Origin: Sphingobacterium siyangense | GTDB lineage: Bacteria > Bacteroidota > Bacteroidia > Sphingobacteriales > Sphingobacteriaceae | DNA length: 64,000 bases | Direction of reading: 5' to 3' | Assembly: GCF_007830445.1 (NCBI RefSeq) | Contig: NZ_VLKR01000014.1 | Coordinates: forward strand, 1 to 64,000 | Shown here: piece by piece, positions 19,480 to 28,260 of the stretch | Position numbering within the stretch: position 1 is the stretch's first letter | How the letters are laid out: the number at the start of each line of letters is the position of its first letter | Position numbers and translations under genes: made by a program | The notes under the pieces: model-generated | The model's input: the letters and a program-made list of their open reading frames with translations, nothing else | Database searches by the model: none | What the model was told of the DNA's origin: nothing

Positions 19480-19650
19480 AAGATATAACGACAAATCAGA
19501 ACGATTAGTTTTGAACATCCAACGTCAGGGATCAATTAAATAACTGTGCTAAATCGCTTCAACAGCCCTTTTATTAAAAAAGCTCAATAAAAGAGCTACT
19601 TTTCTTTGTAAATTCTCAAAAATAAAGAAGATTATTTGCAACGTATATAA

Positions 19651-19658
19651 TATCTTTG
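19651..19658 (+). promoter_or_regulatory. Putative -7 box of the aminotransferase gene
   Basis: TATCTTTG, an exact TAnnTTTG match, ends only 7 nt before the ATG, so the transcript could be almost leaderless. No TTG lies at the usual distance upstream. Confidence 0.4.
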
Positions 19659-19665
19659 TCTTACC

Positions 19666-20871
19666 ATGAGCACATCATCATACTTATCAGACAGGATAAA
19701 TAATTTGTCCGAATCGGCTACACTTAAAATGACCAAGTTGGGCCGCGAATTAGCAGCAAAAGGCGTTAATGTAATTAGCCTTAGCGTAGGTGAACCTGAT
19801 TTCAACACCCCTGAGCATGTAAAAGATGCAGCGAAGAAAGCCCTAGATGAAAACTGGACGCGTTATTCGCCGGTACCGGGATACCCTGAATTGCGCCAGG
19901 CAATTGTAAACAAGTTGAAGACAGAAAACAATTTAGATTATGATATTTCTCAAATTGTTGTTTCTACAGGTGCGAAACAATCCCTGTCTAATGTAATTTT
20001 GACTTTGATCAACCCGGGTGATGAGGTAATTATCCCAACACCATATTGGGTATCATACTCCGAAATGGTCGTTTTAGCGGAAGGAAAATCGGTATTTATC
20101 AATACAGAGATCGACAATAACTTTAAGATTACACCAGCACAATTGGAAGCGGCAATTACACCAAAAACCAAATTGTTTATGTTCTCTTCGCCAAACAACC
20201 CCACAGGAACAGTTTACAGCAAAGATGAATTGGCTGCATTAGCTGAAGTTTTCGAAAAACATCCACAGGTATTTATCTTATCCGATGAAATCTACGAACA
20301 TATCAACTTTGTAGACAAACACGAATCCATCGCACAATTTGAAAGCATCAAAGATAGAGTAATTATCATCAATGGCTTTTCAAAAGCATTTGCAATGACG
20401 GGATGGCGTTTAGGTTATATCGCTGCCAACAAAACCATTGCTGCCGCAAATGATAAATTACAAGGACAGACAACCTCAGGTACATGTTCAATTTCTCAAC
20501 GTGCGGGTATCGTCGCTTATGAACAAGGATTAGAATCTGTCAACAAAATGAAAGAAGCTTTCGCTCGTCGTCGCCAATTGGTATACGATCTATTGACTGA
20601 AATCCCTGGCGTAAGAACAAATCTTCCAGAGGGTGCATTCTATTTCTTCCCAGAAATCTCTTCGTTCTTTGGTAAAAAAGACCAAGATGGTAATGTCATT
20701 AAAAACTCATCTGATTTGGCATTGTACTTATTGAATGTTGGTCACGTAGCTACAGTAGGTGGAGATTCATTCGGTAACGACAATTACATCCGCTTGTCTT
20801 ATGCGGCCTCAGACGAAAGTTTGATCGAAGCTTTAAAAAGAATCAAAGAAGCATTAGGAAAATTAGCATAA
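19666..20871 (+). CDS. PLP-dependent aminotransferase, aspartate aminotransferase type (class I)
   Basis: 401 residues of fold-type I. Visible sites are SVGEPDFNTP, the segment SSPNNPTGTVY, the PLP-contact Asp in ILSDEIYEHI and the Schiff-base lysine in NGFSKAFAMTGWRLGY. It most resembles aspartate aminotransferases of the bacterial AspC/AspB I-gamma group, moving amino groups between aspartate or related amino acids and 2-oxoglutarate. The exact substrate is not certain. It is monocistronic with a strong terminator. Confidence 0.9.
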   Translation: MSTSSYLSDRINNLSESATLKMTKLGRELAAKGVNVISLSVGEPDFNTPEHVKDAAKKALDENWTRYSPVPGYPELRQAIVNKLKTENNLDYDISQIVVSTGAKQSLSNVILTLINPGDEVIIPTPYWVSYSEMVVLAEGKSVFINTEIDNNFKITPAQLEAAITPKTKLFMFSSPNNPTGTVYSKDELAALAEVFEKHPQVFILSDEIYEHINFVDKHESIAQFESIKDRVIIINGFSKAFAMTGWRLGYIAANKTIAAANDKLQGQTTSGTCSISQRAGIVAYEQGLESVNKMKEAFARRRQLVYDLLTEIPGVRTNLPEGAFYFFPEISSFFGKKDQDGNVIKNSSDLALYLLNVGHVATVGGDSFGNDNYIRLSYAASDESLIEALKRIKEALGKLA

Positions 20872-20891
20872 TCAATACACAGTATACTGAA

Positions 20892-20927
20892 TGGGCTATC
20901 CAAGAAAATTGGATAGCCCATTTTTTT
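20892..20927 (+). terminator. Rho-independent terminator
   Basis: A perfect 12-bp stem (20892-20903 with 20909-20920), loop GAAAA, then seven T. Confidence 0.92.
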
Positions 20928-20989
20928 AACAATCCCAGTTGTATCAATCTCCCTTTATCTTCCACAACGGTATATTCAAATACGTCCTT

Positions 20990-21517
20990 TTATTTGATGT
21001 GCTCCATCACCTCGATGAATTTCTTACCCTTATTCTTCGGGTCAAAAAGCATTTTCTCTACCCTGTCCAGCTCAAGAGCCTCGAGATGACTAGGTAACAG
21101 ACTCTCTTTCATCAACTTCAACAATTGATCCCAGTCCGCACGATTGATCTTGTTCTGAACCAACTCCATCATCTGCAAGGCATTGCGGTATTCCTTGCTC
21201 GTTTTCAGTTCCACCACCATATCCATCCAGTCACCGTAAGTGAAAAGCCTACTTTTTACCTTTTGCAATTGTAAGGCTTTCATCTTGACCATATCATAGC
21301 CCAGCAGCATCTCCGTGACGGAATCAATCTCCATACAAGCAGCGATTTTAGCATAATCTTTTGGGAACTCCACCCTTGCATCGTCATCCAGAAGCTTACA
21401 GAACGCTGGGACCTCCTTTTTCAGGGAATCACAGTACTGCTGCGCATGTAGCTCCATGGTCATGATCAGAACTAGTCCGATCGCTAACATCCGGAGATAA
21501 ATAGATTTCAATTTCAT
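20990..21517 (-). CDS. Secreted hypothetical protein
   Basis: 175 residues with a signal peptide (about 1-25, ending ELHAQQ). The mature part looks largely helical and charged, with three cysteines in its first half (YCDSLKK, AFCKLLD, AACMEID). The family is not recognised. It is transcribed away from the M3 peptidase gene, with 96 bp between the starts. Confidence 0.6.
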   Translation of the reverse strand: MKLKSIYLRMLAIGLVLIMTMELHAQQYCDSLKKEVPAFCKLLDDDARVEFPKDYAKIAACMEIDSVTEMLLGYDMVKMKALQLQKVKSRLFTYGDWMDMVVELKTSKEYRNALQMMELVQNKINRADWDQLLKLMKESLLPSHLEALELDRVEKMLFDPKNKGKKFIEVMEHIK

Positions 21518-21613
21518 GCTTCGAAGATACCCATTTTTTGGAAAATATCATCCATAGCACATAATTCACAATGATTTTGGCGCTTCAGCCAAATATTTAT
21601 TACATTTACTCCT

Positions 21614-23644
21614 ATGAGTATTTTAACAGAGAAATTTAAAACGCAGCACGACACGGCTCCGTTTTCACAGATAAAAAACGAAGATTATATTCCCGCATTT
21701 GATGAAGCTATTCAGAAGACAAAAGATGAAGTCGATGCTATCGTCAACAATCCCGAAACGGCAACTTTCGACAATACCATCGCTGCTATGTCCTACTCTG
21801 GACAGACACTAGATCGTTTGTCCAATATCTTTTTCAATCTCCATTCCGCTGAAACCAATGCTGATCTCGAAAAGATCGCACAGGATGTCGCCCCAAAACT
21901 ATCTGCTTTAGGCAATGATATCACCTTAAATTTCGATCTTTTCAAAAGGGTTAAGGCTGTATACGATCAGAAGGATCAACTGACATTGACGGCAGAGCAA
22001 ACCACCTTATTGGAAAAATCCTATAAGGATTTTGTACGCAACGGCGCACTTTTAAATGATGAACAGAAAGAAAAGCTCCGCGAAATAGATGCCGAGCTAT
22101 CACTTTTAAAATTGAAATTCGGGGAGAATGTCCTGGCCGAAACCAATGCCTATCAGCTGTTGGTAACAGACGAAAAAGATCTTGCTGGACTTCCAGAGGG
22201 TGCTGTAGAAGCTGCCCATGCTTTGGCTAAAGCCAACGAAAAAGAAGGCTGGCTTTTTACCCTGGATTTCCCGAGCTATCTTCCTTTTGTCACTTATGCC
22301 GACAATCGAGAACTTCGCAAAGAAATTACCCTCGCCGCAGGCCGCAAAGCTTTTCAGGACAACGAACACAACAACGTGGAAAATGTCCTTAAAATTGTAA
22401 AACTGCGCTTCGAACGGGCTAAATTATTAGGCTACACCACCCATGCAGACTTTGTCCTTGCCGAACGTATGGCACAAAATCCAAGCAAAGTCACCGAATT
22501 CCTAAACGACCTTCTTGGAAAAGCGAAACCAGCAGCAGTGAAAGAATTTGCAGAATTATCCCAATTTGCAAAAAATATGCATGGCATAGACCAATTGGAA
22601 AAATGGGATGGCGCCTATTATGCCGAAAAGTTGAAACAAGAACGCTTTAATCTGGACGATGAAAAGCTCAAACCTTATTTCAAACTCGAAAATGTCTTAC
22701 AAGGTGCATTTGAAGTAGCCCATCGCTTGTTTGGCATCAACTTCAAGGAAGTCGATACAATAGATACCTACCACAAAGAAGTACAAACATTTGAGGTCAG
22801 TAAAGACAACGGTGAATTAGTCGCTATCTTCTATGCCGATTTCTTCCCGCGTAAAGGAAAGAGAAATGGAGCCTGGATGACCTCTTTCAAACCACAGTAC
22901 ATTCAACAGGGTAAACAAGAACGTCCGCATGTCTCCATTGTTTGCAATTTTACGCGTCCTACAGCTTCAAAACCTTCGCTGTTGACCTTTCAGGAAGTGA
23001 CCACATTATTTCACGAATTTGGACATGCCCTACATGGTATGTTAGCTGACAGCACTTATCCTACACTATCTGGAACCTCTGTATATTGGGATTTTGTCGA
23101 GCTACCGAGTCAGGTGATGGAAAACTGGTGCTACGAAAAAGAAGCCCTTGAGCTATTTGCCAAACACTATGAAACTGGCGAAGTGATCCCGATTGAACTT
23201 GTCGAAAAGATCCGCGAAAGCGCTTCATTTCTTGAGGGCATGGCAACAATGCGCCAATTGAGCTTTGGTCTATTGGATATGGGCTGGCATGGACAGGATC
23301 CAACCGCGATCTCGGATCTGAAAGCATTCGAAGATGAACAGTTTGCCTCGACAAAACTCTATCCTGATGTCAAGGAAAATGCCATGAGCACAGCCTTCTC
23401 CCATATTTTCAATGGCGGTTATTCTTCGGGCTATTACAGCTATAAATGGGCCGAAGTACTGGATGCAGATGCATTTGACTACTTTAAACAAAACGGTATT
23501 TTCAATCAGGAAATCGCAACCAAATTCAAGGATAATATTCTTTCAAAAGGTGGAACCGAACATCCAATGGTCCTTTACAAACGTTTCCGCGGACAAGAAC
23601 CTTCGGTAGAACCTTTGTTGAAAAGAGCTGGATTAATCAAATAA
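21614..23644 (+). CDS. M3 family metallopeptidase (oligopeptidase A/Dcp type)
   Basis: 676 residues, the family length. The zinc motif is in TTLFHEFGHALHGML, and the downstream GTSVYWDFVELPSQVMENW, which supplies the third ligand, is typical of M3A peptidases. There is no signal peptide, so it is probably a cytoplasmic enzyme that breaks down short peptides. It is monocistronic, ending in a terminator. Confidence 0.92.
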   Translation: MSILTEKFKTQHDTAPFSQIKNEDYIPAFDEAIQKTKDEVDAIVNNPETATFDNTIAAMSYSGQTLDRLSNIFFNLHSAETNADLEKIAQDVAPKLSALGNDITLNFDLFKRVKAVYDQKDQLTLTAEQTTLLEKSYKDFVRNGALLNDEQKEKLREIDAELSLLKLKFGENVLAETNAYQLLVTDEKDLAGLPEGAVEAAHALAKANEKEGWLFTLDFPSYLPFVTYADNRELRKEITLAAGRKAFQDNEHNNVENVLKIVKLRFERAKLLGYTTHADFVLAERMAQNPSKVTEFLNDLLGKAKPAAVKEFAELSQFAKNMHGIDQLEKWDGAYYAEKLKQERFNLDDEKLKPYFKLENVLQGAFEVAHRLFGINFKEVDTIDTYHKEVQTFEVSKDNGELVAIFYADFFPRKGKRNGAWMTSFKPQYIQQGKQERPHVSIVCNFTRPTASKPSLLTFQEVTTLFHEFGHALHGMLADSTYPTLSGTSVYWDFVELPSQVMENWCYEKEALELFAKHYETGEVIPIELVEKIRESASFLEGMATMRQLSFGLLDMGWHGQDPTAISDLKAFEDEQFASTKLYPDVKENAMSTAFSHIFNGGYSSGYYSYKWAEVLDADAFDYFKQNGIFNQEIATKFKDNILSKGGTEHPMVLYKRFRGQEPSVEPLLKRAGLIK

Positions 23645-23665
23645 TTGGATTGATCAAATAATAAG

Positions 23666-23693
23666 AAAGCTGGATTTTATATCCAGCTTTTTT
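23666..23693 (+). terminator. Rho-independent terminator of the M3 peptidase gene
   Basis: A 10-bp stem AAAGCTGGAT/ATCCAGCTTT with a 5-nt loop and T run. Confidence 0.85.
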
Positions 23694-23860
23694 ATTGGAA
23701 ACATAAATCCATCAAGAACTTTCTGCCTATCAAAATCCCTGTAAAAATAACAGAACACTCAGCCAATCAAATAAAGTTCGATTCTTAAGCAATTTTATTT
23801 ATTAAAGCATCATTTGTTTCCCATCCAGAACCAAAGCATTAAACAAGAATCGAACGTATC

Positions 23861-23891
23861 TTGCTGATTAAGCAAAAAAATAGTACCTTTG
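23861..23891 (+). promoter_or_regulatory. Promoter of ssrA
   Basis: TTG (23861-23863), a 20-nt spacer and TACCTTTG (23884-23891) exactly fit the Bacteroidota -33/-7 promoter form. It ends 12 nt before the mature tmRNA 5' end. Confidence 0.85.
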
Positions 23892-23903
23892 TAAGACATA
23901 ATT

Positions 23904-24268
23904 GGGGTTGACCGGAATTGACAGGATGGAGACGGTTATGTAAGCATGTAGTGCGTTGTTAGTAGAGCACTTTAATCTGAACTTTCAGAATTATAACTGG
24001 CGAAGAAAACTACGCCTTAGCTGCTTAAGTTAGACTTAACATAGCTATTTGTCCCGTTAGATCCTGTTCTTTGGTTTAACATACGGGGCATCGAACAATA
24101 GAACTGGCAAGTGTGATGTTGCTAAGCACTTGTGAGAAACAGCAACTACGGCGTACGGTATAGGTAAGCGACTCACCTTCCCTCGCTCGACAATTAAAGA
24201 GAAGCTAAACATGTAGAAAGCGTATACAGTACCATGACTGGACGAGAGTTCGAATCTCTCCAGCTCCA
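23904..24268 (+). ncRNA. ssrA: tmRNA
   Basis: The tRNA-like ends pair: GGGGTTG at the 5' end with CAGCTCC before discriminator A at 24268. This includes the G3-U pair that marks the molecule for alanyl-tRNA synthetase. The T-loop TTCGAAT is seen near the 3' end. The tag frame runs from 23999 to the TAA at 24026-24028 and encodes GEENYALAA, the type starting with Gly that is known in Bacteroidota. It rescues stalled ribosomes and marks the nascent chain for proteolysis. CCA is not fully encoded. Confidence 0.96.
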
Positions 24269-24270
24269 CA

Positions 24271-24306
24271 AACAAAAAAGCCTAACTCACGTTAGGCTTT
24301 TTTGTT
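24271..24306. terminator. Bidirectional terminator of ssrA and the GH18 gene
   Basis: A perfect 16-bp stem (24271-24286 with 24291-24306) with loop TCAC. Its right edge touches the stop codon of the convergent GH18 gene. Confidence 0.9.
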
Positions 24307-25337
24307 TATTCTAGAATACCTTTGTAGACGGCATCCCGTAAGACACCTCCTGCTGTATCTCCCGCGTATTCCCAGTACATCGCACCGAGTAGTCCTGTCG
24401 TGTGTACATAATCGCATTTAAGTGCAATCGATTCTGGCGTTTCATAAGTCACTACAAAATCCCCTTTATCGTTGACAAGATAATGCGCTTTAGCCTCATC
24501 GTCCCATTTCTGCTCAAAGCCCTGCAGTGAAAGCAGATCTTTATAATCGATAAAACCCTTGACTTCAGTTTTATTGCCCCGACCATAGAATGGAATTCCC
24601 AGCACCAATTTTTCAACAGGCATACCGCCCTCGATATGGGCCTTAACGGCCTCCACACAAGTTGTATGTCCAGATAAAGGTGAACGGTGTAAACTCGCGT
24701 GATGATAAGGCGGATGACCCGAATCATAAGTCATGATATTCACAAAATCCACATCATTCTTAATCTTGTCAAAAGCAATATACTTACCGTTCGCAACAGA
24801 AGCCAAAGTCAACAGTTTCTTCTTACCAATAGCCTTGCGGATATCGTGCATGAGCAAGGTAAAATTCTCCGTATCCGCTAAAGAAGACGAGATCCCTGCA
24901 GAAGAATTCGTTGGATATTCCCAGTCAATGTCAATACCATCAAGATTAAATTCCCTCATCACACGCCAGCAGTCTTTGGCAAACTTTTGCCGATTAGATT
25001 CATTAGCAGCCATTTCGCTAAACCGACCGCTTCCCCAGCCGCCAACGGACAGCAATACCTTTAGATGTGGATGTGTTTTCTTAAGATCCGTAATAGTCTT
25101 CAATCTAGATTCATTATCTATACGTAGGCCGTCAAAGCTGTCGCTGACATGTGCAAAGGCATAATTGATATGCGTCAGATAAGTCGGATCAGGCATCACT
25201 TTAGACCAGGAAGTGACATAGGCGATAACAACTTTTTTGTTTTTCGCTCGTGCACAACTTACACTAGGATACAACAATAAAGTCAATAACAGAACAGTGA
25301 AGGTCTGACTAAATATTGATTTCAATTTACATTCCAT
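24306..25337 (-). CDS. Glycoside hydrolase family 18 (chitinase-like)
   Basis: 343 residues. A signal sequence ends near VSCARAK; the Cys could be a lipoprotein site or just part of the signal. The GH18 barrel shows SVGGWGSGRF (strand 3) and the complete catalytic motif DGIDIDWE, so an active enzyme is expected, cleaving beta-1,4-linked GlcNAc (chitin, chitooligosaccharide or glycan core). No separate carbohydrate-binding module is seen. It is 86 bp downstream of an HGSNAT/NagX-like membrane protein gene on the same strand, suggesting a shared amino-sugar role. Confidence 0.88.
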   Translation of the reverse strand: MECKLKSIFSQTFTVLLLTLLLYPSVSCARAKNKKVVIAYVTSWSKVMPDPTYLTHINYAFAHVSDSFDGLRIDNESRLKTITDLKKTHPHLKVLLSVGGWGSGRFSEMAANESNRQKFAKDCWRVMREFNLDGIDIDWEYPTNSSAGISSSLADTENFTLLMHDIRKAIGKKKLLTLASVANGKYIAFDKIKNDVDFVNIMTYDSGHPPYHHASLHRSPLSGHTTCVEAVKAHIEGGMPVEKLVLGIPFYGRGNKTEVKGFIDYKDLLSLQGFEQKWDDEAKAHYLVNDKGDFVVTYETPESIALKCDYVHTTGLLGAMYWEYAGDTAGGVLRDAVYKGILE

Positions 25338-25423
25338 AATAGCTTCTTATTTTGTTTCTAGATGATAGTGATCGTTCTAATATATAATCCGTAACGCATT
25401 CACATTTGATGCTTACTCGCTAG

Positions 25424-26617
25424 CTAAAGTTTCAGATAAATATGTAGCTTCTTCAGCAAGATTGCATACCACAACATGGCTAAAGCCCAAAGCAATGAAC
25501 CGGCAATAGCTAAGCTCATATAATCCGATTGTTTATAGAAGAATAGTGGTAGATGAAAACCCCAACAGACAAAGTAGATCAGATCAGGAGCAAGATAGGT
25601 CGTTAATGAGTTCTTTCCGGCCTCCTCAAACAATCCTATCCCGCGATGGTAGCCTTTCACATCAATGAAATAATAAAGTGGTATCAAAAGCAATACGCTA
25701 ATCCCGCAACAAACCAATGCCCAGCTCGGCGTACCATGGATCTTGGATAAAATAAACCAAAAACGCAATACAAAACCTGCAACTAGCCAAATCAAACCAA
25801 TAACCAGCAAAAAACGCAACAATACCCGCGGATTTGCCGCATAACGTTTCATAAGCATCCCTATGGTTGTTCCAGACAGCACAATACAGGGTATATTGCC
25901 AGCTAGAAGAACATGTAAGTATCTTCCGGCACCAGGGAATTCAACTTTAAATCCCACTTGGCTCAGCATATTGAGTACCAAAAACAGCAACCAACCACAT
26001 ACAACCACAATTATCTTTCCCCTGCTCAATAAGAAAATAGACGCCGCGGCAAAATATCCCCATCCAATCAGCCCTAAAATCCCCCACCATCCTACTTCCA
26101 AGCCTTTTCCATCCGACGCTTTGAAAATATACAGGAGATAAATAATCCCCATAATACCAACTGCACGCAGCCCCTTATAAATGGACTGATATTGCATGTC
26201 TTTCGGATAATGATTCCAAATCAGAAAAACGAATACATACAGCAGTGCCAACCACAACAAATGTGACATCCCCGTCAGCTGTGGATCAACTCGCGAACCA
26301 TTCAATATCAATACACCAATAAGCAATAAACTTAATGTTCTGATCAGCATATGAACAAAAATGACCGCTGTCGATGAACCTATCTTTTCCCTGGCCGCAA
26401 CAGCATAAGGCATTGCCATTCCAACCATAAAAAGAAATCCCGGAAATACCCAATCCGCCAATCCCATTCCGTCCTCATCTGCTTCCGAATGAACCAGCCA
26501 TTTAGGTACACCTGGAATAAACAAGTCATTGACAAATAACATCAAGAACAGCGTGAAACCACGCATAACATCCATTGAACGGATTCGGATTTTAGGTACA
26601 GCGTGCAATGCGTTCAT
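25424..26617 (-). CDS. HGSNAT/NagX-like (DUF5009 type) membrane acyltransferase-like protein
   Basis: 397 residues from the ATG at 26617. The frame extends to a TTG at 26668, but MNALHAVPKIRIRSMDVMRG fits the family start. It has 10 or more membrane segments. The opening SMDVMRGFTLFLMLFVNDLF and GLADWVFPGFLFMVGMAMP match the bacterial relatives of heparan-alpha-glucosaminide N-acetyltransferase. These may acetylate amino sugars across the membrane; the bacterial role is not well proven. Placement ahead of the GH18 gene supports a link to GlcNAc polymers. Confidence 0.78.
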   Translation of the reverse strand: MNALHAVPKIRIRSMDVMRGFTLFLMLFVNDLFIPGVPKWLVHSEADEDGMGLADWVFPGFLFMVGMAMPYAVAAREKIGSSTAVIFVHMLIRTLSLLLIGVLILNGSRVDPQLTGMSHLLWLALLYVFVFLIWNHYPKDMQYQSIYKGLRAVGIMGIIYLLYIFKASDGKGLEVGWWGILGLIGWGYFAAASIFLLSRGKIIVVVCGWLLFLVLNMLSQVGFKVEFPGAGRYLHVLLAGNIPCIVLSGTTIGMLMKRYAANPRVLLRFLLVIGLIWLVAGFVLRFWFILSKIHGTPSWALVCCGISVLLLIPLYYFIDVKGYHRGIGLFEEAGKNSLTTYLAPDLIYFVCWGFHLPLFFYKQSDYMSLAIAGSLLWALAMLWYAILLKKLHIYLKL

Positions 26618-27009
26618 AATTGATTCGTTGTATTCAAAAAAGTAGCTAACAGCATGGCTGCTAGCCAATCTCTTCCCTAGATCCTTCTTAGCTAATTTTT
26701 TAGTGATTTTATGGCGACCGGAACTCGGTGAAAAATTCCTGTTTAGAAAAGTTCCTGTATAACTAAACGAAAAGACAAGCTATTTCGCTAAGATCTATCA
26801 TCAATAACGCTGATGTCTCTTCGTTGAATGATCTAAGATGAGAAAAAAATAACACTATGTAGTGAAATATTTGTTCAAATTAGTGTAAATTTCACTCATA
26901 AAATACAGAAATCGTGTAATTTACCCCTGTGATCGATATAAACCAGCCAGAAACACAACAAGAAATGTCTCACATGTATGAATTGTTACCTTTATGAAGG
27001 GTAATTGTA
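26618..27009. other. Divergent intergenic region
   Basis: AT-rich. It contains an 8-bp inverted repeat AGTGAAAT (26861-26868) and ATTTCACT (26889-26896) separated by 20 nt, possibly a regulator site. I find no gene in this part; the promoter and small ORF that follow are listed separately. Confidence 0.4.
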
Positions 27010-27040
27010 TTGCATATAAAAAGCAATTTATCTAAGTTTG
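27010..27040 (+). promoter_or_regulatory. Promoter of the small ORF and GNAT gene
   Basis: TTG (27010-27012), a 20-nt spacer and TAAGTTTG (27033-27040) exactly fit the Bacteroidota promoter form. The small ORF starts 33 nt after the -7 box. Confidence 0.7.
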
Positions 27041-27072
27041 ACAAAAACAGATTTAATATAAAGCCGATCTTC

Positions 27073-27174
27073 ATGAAATTCATTCTTTTTATCTGCTTGT
27101 TATTCGCAACACAGGCTATCTTCGGGCAGCATATCAGAGTCGTCCAAACAACAATTAAACAGTACAAACCATGA
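27073..27174 (+). CDS. 33-residue signal-peptide-like small ORF
   Basis: This short ORF starts MKFILFICLLFATQAIFGQ, a textbook signal peptide with a likely cleavage site before QHIRV, leaving only about 14 residues. Its stop TGA (27172-27174) overlaps the ATG (27171) of the GNAT gene in an ATGA arrangement, and an exact promoter lies just upstream. It may be a leader peptide that couples translation to the GNAT gene, a tiny secreted peptide, or the remnant of a longer secreted protein. Nothing about its sequence identifies a function. Confidence 0.5.
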   Translation: MKFILFICLLFATQAIFGQHIRVVQTTIKQYKP

Positions 27175-27677
27175 ATCAATTAAAATTTCGCGACGCAGCA
27201 CAACATGATTTACCACGCATAGTAGAAATATACAACTCTACAATAGCCTCCCGCATGGTTACTGCAGACACTGCCCCGGTATCTGTTACCAGTAGACAAA
27301 AATGGTTTGACGAACATAACGCTTCGAAAAGACCTCTGTGGCTGATAGAAGATGAAAATAACCAGATACTTGGTTGGGTAAGTTTTCAATCTTTCTATGG
27401 TCGTCCAGCTTATGATGCAACAGTAGAAATCAGTATCTATTTGGACGAACAGCAGCGAGGTCGAGGCCTGGGTAAACAGATTCTTCAGTACTGCATTGAT
27501 AAAGCTCCAGATTTAGGCGTACATACCTTATTGGGATTTATCTTTGCACACAATCTTCCAAGCATTGCATTATTTGAAAAAATGGGTTTCAGGGAATGGG
27601 CTAACTTACCCAATATAGCAACCTTAGATCAGGAAGAACGTAGTCTAAAAATATTAGGTATACGAATTAAAAAATAG
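27171..27677 (+). CDS. GNAT N-acetyltransferase, phosphinothricin acetyltransferase-like
   Basis: 168 residues. The acetyl-CoA loop is EQQRGRGLGKQIL, and the segments RPLWLIEDENNQILGWVSF and FAHNLPSIALFEKMGF match the PAT/YncA-type family that acetylates phosphinothricin, methionine sulfoximine or related amino acids. Its start overlaps the stop of the 33-residue ORF, so it is probably translated by reinitiation or coupling. Confidence 0.87.
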   Translation: MNQLKFRDAAQHDLPRIVEIYNSTIASRMVTADTAPVSVTSRQKWFDEHNASKRPLWLIEDENNQILGWVSFQSFYGRPAYDATVEISIYLDEQQRGRGLGKQILQYCIDKAPDLGVHTLLGFIFAHNLPSIALFEKMGFREWANLPNIATLDQEERSLKILGIRIKK

Positions 27678-27755
27678 CATGACTACCTAAGCTGTCGCCA
27701 AAAATAAAATTGTTAAATTAAAGTATTAACTTGATAAGATCTATAATTCGGTAAT

Positions 27756-28199
27756 ATGAAACATTTAATCCAATTCTCCTTGATGTTGATTGCTTATGTA
27801 TTTGTTTTTTCCAGCCCCCTGTTGGCACAAAATCCAGACCGTACTAAAACTATCCCGATCGCAAGTGATTCGGCATACAGCAAGATAATACAAGTGCTTC
27901 AGGATGGTGGTTATTTTATTGTACAGCTCGATCGGCCTTCGGGATTTATTCAAACCAGTACATATCTTGAAAACAATAATCTCCTAAGCAATAAAGAAGG
28001 AGAAAAATTAATTTTCAACTTCCTGATCAGCCCTTTACAAGCTAAAAGATCAAAAATAGTTCTAAATATATTTTCAATAGAAAGGCGTAAAGGCGGGAGT
28101 TTTGACGCACCTAATTATTATGATGAAGATAAGGGAATCGTCCGGAACAATAAAGCCTACCAGCAAATTTGGGATAAGATACTCCCGCTATTTCAATAA
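27756..28199 (+). CDS. Secreted hypothetical protein
   Basis: 147 residues with a signal peptide (1-25, ending LLAQN). The mature part has alternating strands and a helix: SDSAYSKIIQVLQDGGYFI then LDRPSGFIQT. This pattern is seen in small Bacteroidota periplasmic proteins that resemble DUF4410 or lipoprotein-type folds. I cannot name a family with confidence. It shares a bidirectional terminator with the USP gene. Confidence 0.6.
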   Translation: MKHLIQFSLMLIAYVFVFSSPLLAQNPDRTKTIPIASDSAYSKIIQVLQDGGYFIVQLDRPSGFIQTSTYLENNNLLSNKEGEKLIFNFLISPLQAKRSKIVLNIFSIERRKGGSFDAPNYYDEDKGIVRNNKAYQQIWDKILPLFQ

Positions 28200-28212
28200 G
28201 TACAATCAAGAT

Positions 28213-28246
28213 AAAGCCCAGTTGATCTCAGCTCACCTGGGCTTTT
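28213..28246. terminator. Bidirectional terminator
   Basis: AAAGCCCAG (28213-28221) pairs with CTGGGCTTT (28237-28245), with short T runs on both strands, between convergent genes. Confidence 0.7.
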
Positions 28247-28260
28247 ATAGTTAAAAAGAA

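Noticed and set aside
26970..27179. 69-codon minus-strand ORF in front of the GNAT gene
   Set aside because: It covers the promoter and small ORF on the plus strand and shows no family features.
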